Under the pieces are notes generated by a model, which was not told the DNA's origin, did not search any database, and was given only the letters and a program-made list of their open reading frames with translations. From a virus, in IMG/VR virus record IMGVR_UViG_3300021376_002616, positions 1 to 27,085 of that record: a stretch of 27,085 nt of DNA; one strand, given 5' to 3'. Positions 21,561-26,693 of this stretch are shown here, piece by piece. Position 1 is the first letter of the stretch. Each line of letters begins with the position of its first letter. The translations under genes were made by a program, and so were the position numbers.

Positions 21561-22457
21561 ATGAAATCAATAGTGACAGGTGGAGCAGGATTCATCGGAT
21601 CTCATATAGTGAACAAACTTTTGAATATGGGTCATGAAGTGATTGTCATTGACAATGAGTACTCGGACAATGATAGTTTTCATTGGAATGATCAGTGTCA
21701 GAATTACAAGTTGGATATATGTGATTACGAATCTACTCGGTCTCTTTATGATGGAGTTGATTATGTTTTTCATTGTGCCGCAGAAGCACGTATTGGACCT
21801 GCGATTGAAAATCCAACAAATGCTGTTCGAATTAATTCATTAGGCACTTGTATGGTTCTTCAGTGTGCTCGTGAGGCAGGTGTAAAGAGAGTAATGTATT
21901 CTTCGACTTCTTCTGCCTATGGTCTTGCTAATCAATCCCCGAATGTGGAAACACAACCAAATGATTGTTTAAATCCATATTCAGCATCTAAGGTATCTGG
22001 TGAAGAGTTTTGTAAAATGTATACAAGTTTGTATGCTTTACCGACTGTAATTTTTAGATATTTTAATGTTTATGGTGAACGAGCTCCACGTAAGGGTCAA
22101 TATGCTCCCGTGACTGGTATTTTTCTTCGTCAAAAAGAATCAGGAGAGTCTCTTACTGTTGTTGGTGATGGTCAACAGCGTCGTGACTTTGTTTACGTTG
22201 GTGATGTTGCGAACGCAAATATTATGGCAGCAATTTCAAATCCAGAACCAGAAGCATTTGGTCAGATTTATAATGTGGGAACAGGTAATAATTATTCTGT
22301 TCTTCAAATTGCTCGAATGATTTCTGATGACATTGTACATATCGCACCAAGACCTGGTGAAGCAAGAACAAGTCTCGCAAATATTTCTAAAATTAAAAAT
22401 ACTTTTGGGTGGAAACCATCTATGAAACTTGAAGATTGGATTGGAGCACATTTATGA
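21561..22457 (+). CDS. NAD-dependent nucleotide-sugar epimerase/dehydratase (extended SDR)
   Basis: 298 residues. TGGAGFIGSH (6-15) binds NAD, FHCAAEARIGP is the NAD-contact strand, SSTSSAYG carries the catalytic Ser/Thr, and YSASK carries the Tyr-x-x-x-Lys pair. FRYFNVYGER and RRDFVYVGDVANA are typical of UDP-hexose 4-epimerases and NDP-sugar 4,6-dehydratases or epimerases. GGAGG at 21552-21556 lies 4 nt before the ATG. Coming directly after the heptose genes it could be the NDP-heptose epimerase, but the sequence looks more GalE/WbpP-like, which would also supply UDP-Gal or UDP-GalNAc to a GT6. Confidence 0.85.
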   Translation: MKSIVTGGAGFIGSHIVNKLLNMGHEVIVIDNEYSDNDSFHWNDQCQNYKLDICDYESTRSLYDGVDYVFHCAAEARIGPAIENPTNAVRINSLGTCMVLQCAREAGVKRVMYSSTSSAYGLANQSPNVETQPNDCLNPYSASKVSGEEFCKMYTSLYALPTVIFRYFNVYGERAPRKGQYAPVTGIFLRQKESGESLTVVGDGQQRRDFVYVGDVANANIMAAISNPEPEAFGQIYNVGTGNNYSVLQIARMISDDIVHIAPRPGEARTSLANISKIKNTFGWKPSMKLEDWIGAHL

Positions 22458-23281
22458 CTGTTCAGATTTTTACCACTGTAGTGAATCGACCAGATTTTGT
22501 TGAAATACAATATAAACTTTTTGGTAAGTTTTTAAAGGATGAATATCAATTTCATGTTGTTGATGATTCTATTGATGAGACTATTTCAAATGACTTTAAA
22601 AATGTTTGTGACAAACATAAGATTCATTATTATCGCAAACCACAAAGCGAAAATAAAAAGTTTGATAATCCATTAGCAGGTGCTCGTCACGCAACAGAAA
22701 CAATTCAATGGACTTATGATAATCTAATTAAAAAAAATCACTCCACAGATTTAATTTTGTTCTGTGATTCTGATATGTTTTTATTAGATGATTTTTCTTT
22801 GTATGAGTATATGGAGAATGAAGTCATCGCAGGTCATCTTCAAGTTAGAGGGCATGTAAAATACATTTGGAATGGTCTAATGTTCTTTGATATGAAAAAG
22901 ATTTGTGAGATTGATTCAAATCTTGATTTTTCTGATGGTGTAGTTGAAGGTCAAATGACAGATATTGGTGGTCATCTTTATCCATATTTTAAAGAGCATA
23001 ATATTCAATTTAAAAGAATCAATGATAGTGGAACTGATGGAGAAGACTATCCAGAATATCCATCTGAATATAATGGAGTTCAGATTCCAGTTTTATTAAC
23101 ATCTGATATGTGGTGTAAACCTGAAGATGGATATAATTTTGAACTTCATATGAATGGTAAGTTTCTTCATTATCGAGCCGGAACAAATTGGCATACTCAA
23201 ACAAGTTGGAAAAGTAAAGAAGATCCTCTTAAAATCAAGGCAGAAATATTCAATCAAATTATTAAAGATTTCATCGACTAA
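22454..23281 (+). CDS. Putative GT-A glycosyltransferase
   Basis: 275 residues from ATG 22454 (ATGA). The N-terminus VQIFTTVVNRPDFVEIQYKL resembles nucleotide-diphospho-sugar transferases. DLILFCDSDMFLL (99-111) gives a DSD metal site followed by a hydrophobic strand. The acceptor half has WNGLMFFDM and FLHYRAGTNWHTQ, with a His close to the end that could complete the metal site. The family is not assigned. The stop overlaps the next ATG (TAATG). Confidence 0.7.
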   Translation: MTVQIFTTVVNRPDFVEIQYKLFGKFLKDEYQFHVVDDSIDETISNDFKNVCDKHKIHYYRKPQSENKKFDNPLAGARHATETIQWTYDNLIKKNHSTDLILFCDSDMFLLDDFSLYEYMENEVIAGHLQVRGHVKYIWNGLMFFDMKKICEIDSNLDFSDGVVEGQMTDIGGHLYPYFKEHNIQFKRINDSGTDGEDYPEYPSEYNGVQIPVLLTSDMWCKPEDGYNFELHMNGKFLHYRAGTNWHTQTSWKSKEDPLKIKAEIFNQIIKDFID

Positions 23282-24075
23282 TGGATAAAAATAAAGCAGT
23301 ACATAAACTCAAAGGTCTTCCTCCCATTTACTATCTTAATCTGGATGAACAACCAGAAAGAGCAAAGTATATGGAAGAACAATTTAAATATTGGGAGATT
23401 GAAAATTATACTCGTATTTCTGCTTATGACGGAAGAGATGGAAGAGATCTGGGAGATATTTTAAAAGGTAGGTATCCAGACAATATGTCTTCTGGTGAAG
23501 TAGGATGTGTGACCTCTCATCTCAAAGCAATCAAACACTGGATGGAGACTTCTGATAGTCCTTGTGCCTTAATGATGGAAGATGATTGTGATCTCAGTAC
23601 AGCATCACATTGGACTTTTTCTTGGAAAGATTTTTATGCCAAAGTTCCTTATGATTATGATGTAGTTCAACTTGCTATTATTAACCCAGCACAAGTTCAT
23701 TTACAATTACATCGAAGGTTTGTCAATGATTTTTCTACTGCTTGTTATATGATTACTCGTCATCATGCAGAAAAGTTAATTCGTCTTCATTGTCGTGATG
23801 GTAAGTATAAACTTGATCAAGGAGTCAAACCCAGAGCAGTTGCTGATGATTTAATTTACAACTCTGGCAATACCTTTGCGATTCCTTTATTTCTTTATAA
23901 GATTGAACTTGGTTCCTCTATTCATGACATTCATATTGATGTTTTTCATCGCAGCAGTTATGAAGGTCTTTGGCAGTTCTGGAAAAATCAAGCGGCTGAT
24001 ATAGAAGATTGGAGTGCTATTTTTGACTATGATCCTTATTTTGGTCGCATTCCACCAGGTTGGGAAGGTAAATAG
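23281..24075 (+). CDS. GT25 family glycosyltransferase (LPS type)
   Basis: 264 residues with full GT25 features: IYYLNLDEQPERAKYMEEQF (16-35), ISAYDGR (46-52), SGEVGCVTSHLKAI (71-84, the diagnostic GExGCxxSH segment) and ALMMEDDCDLS (96-106) with the EDD metal site at 100-102. The last part carries DDLIY and SSIHD. Bacterial homologs add Gal or Glc to LOS/LPS. It is the last gene of the cluster; a 46-nt gap separates it from the promoter at 24122. Confidence 0.88.
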   Translation: MDKNKAVHKLKGLPPIYYLNLDEQPERAKYMEEQFKYWEIENYTRISAYDGRDGRDLGDILKGRYPDNMSSGEVGCVTSHLKAIKHWMETSDSPCALMMEDDCDLSTASHWTFSWKDFYAKVPYDYDVVQLAIINPAQVHLQLHRRFVNDFSTACYMITRHHAEKLIRLHCRDGKYKLDQGVKPRAVADDLIYNSGNTFAIPLFLYKIELGSSIHDIHIDVFHRSSYEGLWQFWKNQAADIEDWSAIFDYDPYFGRIPPGWEGK

Positions 24076-24121
24076 TAAGCATTTATACTCATTATTGTCG
24101 GCAAACCGTAACAAAAAGTCC

Positions 24122-24150
24122 TTGACAAATCTTAATATTTCCTATATAAT
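24122..24150 (+). promoter_or_regulatory. Perfect sigma70 consensus promoter of the hli-petF operon
   Basis: TTGACA (24122-24127), 17-nt spacer, TATAAT (24145-24150): exact consensus. It lies 27 nt before the hli start. It would let the host vegetative sigma factor transcribe the photosynthesis/redox genes early in infection. Confidence 0.88.
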
Positions 24151-24177
24151 TCTGTAATAGTTCTTAATGAAACTTCA

Positions 24178-24372
24178 ATGACGGTCACAACCAACGAGCG
24201 TGGGCAACAAAATATGTTTGCCAAAGAGCCTCAAATGTATTATGAAAATTATGGAATGTACTCTCCCAAAGAAGTCATCGTCCTCACCAATGGGCGCTGG
24301 GCAATGATGGGAATCCTTGCTGGATTTATTTCTTATGCCGCAACTGGTAAGTTTTTCTTTGGAATCTTCTGA
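24178..24372 (+). CDS. hli: High-light-inducible protein (Hli), 64 aa
   Basis: A single-helix chlorophyll-binding family protein. A polar N-terminus of about 30 residues leads to the signature VLTNGRWAMMGILAGFISYA (35-54), in which Asn38, Arg40 and the helix residues bind chlorophyll; a Gly/Phe-rich end follows. The usual Glu of ExxNGR is Val35 here, a substitution at a chlorophyll-ligating position. Phage Hli proteins sit in the thylakoid membrane and are thought to protect photosystems during infection. No Shine-Dalgarno is seen. First gene behind a perfect sigma70 promoter. Confidence 0.92.
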   Translation: MTVTTNERGQQNMFAKEPQMYYENYGMYSPKEVIVLTNGRWAMMGILAGFISYAATGKFFFGIF

Positions 24373-24385
24373 TAATTGATTGACA

Positions 24386-24472
24386 ATGGCTGAAATTACG
24401 TTTACAATCACATCTGTTGCCTTTTTTGTTTTACTGGCAGCATCCGTAGAAAAACTTTGTGAGACTTATTAA
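24386..24472 (+). CDS. Single-helix membrane peptide (28 aa)
   Basis: ATG 24386 to TAA 24470-24472, whose last base is the A of the ferredoxin ATG (TAATG). The peptide starts [20 protein letters not shown] and ends VEKLCETY. It is a one-pass membrane peptide the size of the tiny subunits of photosystem II and cytochrome b6f, and it lies among photosynthetic genes. It does not match PetN, PsbN or any other I can name. It could be a small photosystem-associated peptide or just a leader that couples translation into ferredoxin. Confidence 0.6.
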   Translation: MAEITFTITSVAFFVLLAASVEKLCETY

Positions 24473-24765
24473 TGGCTACCTATTCCGTTACTCTTCAATC
24501 TCCCGATGGCACTCAAACTGTTATTCAGTGCCCTGATGATCAATACATTCTTGAAGCTGCTGATGAAGCAGGCGTAGATCTTCCTTCCTCTTGTAAAGCA
24601 GGCGCCTGCTCTGCTTGTGCTGGCAAACTCATTAGCGGCACCGTAGATAATGAGGAACAATCTTTCCTCGATGACAATCAGATTGCTGATGGTTGGGTGC
24701 TGACTTGTGTAGCATATCCCACTAGTGATTGTGTGATTTTAACCGACCAGGAGGAAAATCTGTAA
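24472..24765 (+). CDS. petF: Plant-type [2Fe-2S] ferredoxin
   Basis: 97 residues, the normal ferredoxin length. The iron-sulfur ligands are Cys41, Cys46, Cys49 and Cys79 in the C-x4-C-x2-C-x29-C spacing of Pet[10 protein letters not shown] is the binding loop. The usual Arg-Ala-Gly of plant ferredoxins is Lys-Ala-Gly here. It would accept electrons from photosystem I and feed NADP reductase, phycobilin reductases or ribonucleotide reductase during infection. It is translation-coupled to the 28-residue membrane peptide. Confidence 0.95.
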   Translation: MATYSVTLQSPDGTQTVIQCPDDQYILEAADEAGVDLPSSCKAGACSACAGKLISGTVDNEEQSFLDDNQIADGWVLTCVAYPTSDCVILTDQEENL

Positions 24766-24773
24766 GTGATAAT

Positions 24774-25037
24774 ATGCTTGGGCAACTTGGAGTTGCTCTC
24801 CAAGAACTTGGATGGGAAAGCACCGATGAACTCTCTGTTGAAATTGGTGGAGTGGCAGTCACAGGAACTGCTACTCATCAAGACGCCAATCCTAAGTGGG
24901 CAAAACCATTTGGAACTATAACCTATCAGAATGATGCTTTTATAGTTATCAAAAATAAATCCAGAAGTCCTATGGTCTTTTCCCAACCCAATCCTGAACT
25001 TAAACAACATCACCCCTATCAAGGAGAAAACAAATGA
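24774..25037 (+). CDS. Hypothetical protein of the photosynthesis operon (87 aa)
   Basis: Taken from ATG 24774 (MLGQLGVALQELGWESTDEL). A GGAGG at 24750-24754 is 19 nt away from this ATG but 7 nt from an in-frame GTA at 24762, so the real start may differ; ATG 24729 would overlap ferredoxin by 37 nt. The protein is soluble, beta-rich (VEIGGVAVTGTATHQDANP, FGTITYQNDAFIVIK), and ends QHHPYQGENK. No family is recognised. The stop overlaps the start of the second hli (ATGA). Confidence 0.65.
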   Translation: MLGQLGVALQELGWESTDELSVEIGGVAVTGTATHQDANPKWAKPFGTITYQNDAFIVIKNKSRSPMVFSQPNPELKQHHPYQGENK

Positions 25038-25153
25038 ACAAAATCTTTACCGAACGCGCTGAAAAAATCAATGGATGGGCTGCGATGATCGGATTCGTTG
25101 CCGCTGTTGGTGCTTATCTGACCACCGGACAAATCATTCCCGGAGTATGGTGA
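25034..25153 (+). CDS. hli: Short high-light-inducible protein (Hli), 39 aa
   Basis: ATG 25034 is preceded by AAGGAG (21-26 of the 25,0xx block, 8 nt upstream). It encodes MNKIFTERAEKINGWAAMIG and then one hydrophobic helix with the end PGVW. ERAEKINGWAAMIGF is the phage Hli signature: Glu10, Asn13 and Met18 line up with the ExxNGxxAM motif. It is the compact ~40-residue type common in cyanophages, and unlike the longer hli at 24178 it keeps the chlorophyll-ligating Glu. It is too short for most ORF cut-offs. It overlaps the upstream gene by 4 nt. Confidence 0.9.
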   Translation: MNKIFTERAEKINGWAAMIGFVAAVGAYLTTGQIIPGVW

Positions 25154-25166
25154 GATGGAGGTTAAA

Positions 25167-25694
25167 ATGCGTAGAGAGGGTTATCAAGTTCCTCAAGTTG
25201 AATTCGTATTTCGTGAGTCTGGTGAGTTTGTAAATAGAACATCTGCGGAACTCTTTAATGATAAGCGTGTGGTCATCTTTAGTCTGCCTGGCGCTTTCAC
25301 TCCTACTTGTAGCGCCTACCAACTTCCTGGTTTTGAAGAAAGATATGACGACTTTCTTGGTCTTGGAATCGACGACATTTACTGCATTTCTGTTAATGAT
25401 GGATTTGTTATGAATGCCTGGGCACAGGATCAGAACATTGAAAAAGTCAAACTCATTCCTGATGGCAACGCATATTTTACTCGTTCAATGGGTATGCTCG
25501 TCAATAAATCAAATCTTGGATTCGGTGATCGTAGTTGGCGTTACGCTGCCATTGTAAAAAATGGTATTGTTGAAAAAATGTTTGTTGAAGAAGGTCAACG
25601 TGATAATGCAGACACTGATCCTTATGAGGCATCAACCCCAGAAAAAGTTCTTGAATATGTTAAGTCAACTGTGAGAGAAACCGCAACCGTATAG
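25167..25694 (+). CDS. Peroxiredoxin (Prx5 / type II-like)
   Basis: Start at ATG 25167, chosen because GGAGG (25157-25161) lies 5 nt upstream; an upstream in-frame ATG is at 25155. 175 residues. SLPGAFTPTCSAYQLPGFEE holds the peroxidatic Cys48 in PGAFTPTCS, the universal Prx active site in the form used by Prx5 enzymes. DDIYCISVNDGFVMNAWAQD is also a Prx5 signature. It would reduce hydrogen peroxide or alkyl peroxides, using thiol donors, during light-driven infection. It follows the short hli and shares the operon with ferredoxin, a possible electron source via thioredoxin. Confidence 0.93.
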   Translation: MRREGYQVPQVEFVFRESGEFVNRTSAELFNDKRVVIFSLPGAFTPTCSAYQLPGFEERYDDFLGLGIDDIYCISVNDGFVMNAWAQDQNIEKVKLIPDGNAYFTRSMGMLVNKSNLGFGDRSWRYAAIVKNGIVEKMFVEEGQRDNADTDPYEASTPEKVLEYVKSTVRETATV

Positions 25695-25704
25695 GAGAAT
25701 CCAT

Positions 25705-25833
25705 ATGTGGATAGGACAAACTCTTTTTGTTCTTGGTGTTCTTGCTCTAGTATGGAGAGCATCACAACCACCAGACGATGATGATCAGAGTGGTGGAAAA
25801 CTTCAACCGATTTATATTAAGAATAATAAGTAA
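25705..25833 (+). CDS. Small membrane protein (42 aa)
   Basis: ATG 25705 after AGGAG (25693-25697); TAA at 25831-25833. One hydrophobic helix (LFVLGVLALVW, residues 7-17) is followed by an acidic patch (QPPDDDDQSGG) and a basic end. No family recognised. Last gene before the terminator at 25845. Confidence 0.65.
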   Translation: MWIGQTLFVLGVLALVWRASQPPDDDDQSGGKLQPIYIKNNK

Positions 25834-25844
25834 ATATACTTAAT

Positions 25845-25881
25845 AAAACTCTGCATTCCTAAATAGTATGCAGAGTTTTTT
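25845..25881 (+). terminator. Rho-independent terminator
   Basis: A 12-bp stem pairs AAAACTCTGCAT (25845-25856) with ATGCAGAGTTTT (25868-25879) around an 11-nt loop and runs into T residues. It ends the hli-petF-peroxiredoxin operon. Confidence 0.88.
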
Positions 25882-25886
25882 AGTTT

Positions 25887-26048
25887 ATGCCAAGAGGACA
25901 ACTAACGCTCCAAGAAATGAAAAGGATTTTATTAACGTATAAGAAAGAATTATATGAGGAAAATGCGTCTTATACTTCAGACCCAAAACATCTTGCTCAT
26001 AAGTATTTAAATAAGATTCTTGAAAAAATTGAAGAATATAGGGTATAA
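25887..26048 (+). CDS. Conserved-looking hypothetical protein upstream of psbA (53 aa)
   Basis: ATG 25887, TAA 26046-26048, immediately after the terminator. The product starts MPRGQLTLQEMKRILLTYKK and contains DPKHLAHKYLNKILEKIEEY: a basic, helical, soluble protein. The MPRGQLT start and DPK-x-LA-x-KYLNK block look like a small protein I associate with psbA-flanking regions of T4-like cyanophages. No function is known. Its promoter is not obvious; read-through of the terminator is possible. Confidence 0.7.
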   Translation: MPRGQLTLQEMKRILLTYKKELYEENASYTSDPKHLAHKYLNKILEKIEEYRV

Positions 26049-26054
26049 TAAATA
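26047..26054 (+). promoter_or_regulatory. Possible late promoter octamer
   Basis: AATAAATA matches the NATAAATA late motif and lies about 265 nt upstream of psbA. It could give a late transcript with a long leader in addition to the early promoter at 26112. Confidence 0.3.
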
Positions 26055-26111
26055 TTGATATAGGAAAATATTGTAGTATTATAAGTGGCACTTCGGAAAC
26101 CGGCAGACCTC

Positions 26112-26140
26112 TTGACAGACCCTTGAAACCATGTTATGCT
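26112..26140 (+). promoter_or_regulatory. psbA promoter, sigma70 type
   Basis: TTGACA (26112-26117) and TATGCT (26135-26140) with a 17-nt spacer; the -10 has four of six consensus bases. Transcription would start near 26147, leaving a leader of about 170 nt before the psbA ATG. Confidence 0.75.
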
Positions 26141-26159
26141 AAATAGGTCAATAAGAAAA

Positions 26160-26302
26160 GTCAGGGTTTTCTGACAATTCTTGATCTTGCCGAAAAGGGA
26201 CGATAACTCCTTACCGGGACTAGGCAAGTAAAATCCGTCTCTCATATCCCTGCTGAGGGTGCAGGGAGCATAGTAATCCCACCATTTCCCTGATGGTATT
26301 AC
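26160..26302 (+). ncRNA. Structured psbA leader RNA (PhotoRC-like)
   Basis: Four hairpins can be drawn in the leader: 26160-26164/26171-26175 (GTCAG/CTGAC); 26186-26191/26223-26228 (CTTGCC/GGCAAG) enclosing an inner AAGG/CCTT stem; 26247-26253/26261-26267 (TCCCTGC/GCAGGGA, loop TGAGGGT); and 26273-26277 plus 26281-26285 pairing with 26293-26302 (ACCAT/ATGGT extended by GTAAT/ATTAC across a CCC bulge). The last two lie just before a run of A residues and the ATG, with no Shine-Dalgarno. PhotoRC RNA motifs are known upstream of psbA in marine cyanobacteria and cyanophages, and I infer this is one. It may control psbA translation or stability. Confidence 0.6.
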
Positions 26303-26319
26303 TTACTTTTTAAAAAAAA

Positions 26320-26595
26320 ATGACTGCTACTATTGCACAACAACGACAACTGAATAATTGGGAACAGTTTTGTAACTGGGTCACCAGCACCGAAAACCGC
26401 ATCTATGTCGGTTGGTTCGGCGTTCTGATGATTCCTACGCTTCTCGCCGCAACAATTTGCTTCATCGTTGCCTTCATTGCGGCCCCACCGGTCGATATTG
26501 ATGGCATCAGGGAGCCAGTTGCTGGTTCGCTTATGTATGGAAACAACATCATTTCTGGTGCTGTTGTTCCAAGTTCAAATGCGATTGGATTGCAT
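26320..26595 (+). CDS. psbA: Photosystem II D1 protein, exon 1 (codons 1-92)
   Basis: The reading frame gives [57 protein letters not shown] and [10 protein letters not shown]: the N-terminal stroma and first transmembrane helix of D1. The frame then meets TAA at 26599-26601, but D1 should continue with F-Y-P-x-W. The interruption is a group I intron, so the gene is split and not broken. Exon 1 ends after His92 in phase 0. The rest of D1, including the manganese-ligand C-terminus, lies beyond the window. Phage D1 replaces the rapidly turned-over host protein and sustains photosynthesis during infection. Confidence 0.95.
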
Positions 26596-26680
26596 TCGTA
26601 AAGGAGTGCCTTATATCGGAAATGGTATAAGAAAATCGGGTGAATTGCTGGAAACCTAACCCAGTAAAAGGATAGAAATG

Positions 26681-26688
26681 TATAAATA
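26681..26688 (+). promoter_or_regulatory. Late promoter octamer inside the intron
   Basis: Exact TATAAATA, five nt before the endonuclease ATG at 26694. T4 intron-encoded endonucleases are likewise expressed from late promoters inside their introns. Transcription would begin at about 26694, so the ATG at 26715 may be the true late start. Confidence 0.65.
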
Positions 26689-26693
26689 GTAAT

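Noticed and set aside
24678-25022. 114-codon minus-strand ORF
   Set aside because: Antisense to the end of ferredoxin and the next + gene; no ribosome site or motif, and no other minus-strand gene is present.
26160-26302. Second group I intron core in the psbA leader (GGGACTAGGCAAG looked like a P7 element)
   Set aside because: No P4 element, P1 or splice sites could be found around it; a structured leader explains the pairing better.
26320-26601. psbA read as a truncated pseudogene with a stop at 26599
   Set aside because: The stop follows a precise P1 splice helix, a P4 intron core and an HNH endonuclease ORF. A group I intron explains the interruption.
26468-26659. 63-codon + frame ORF overlapping psbA exon 1 and the intron
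   Set aside because: It is in another frame over strongly recognisable D1 coding sequence and the intron core.
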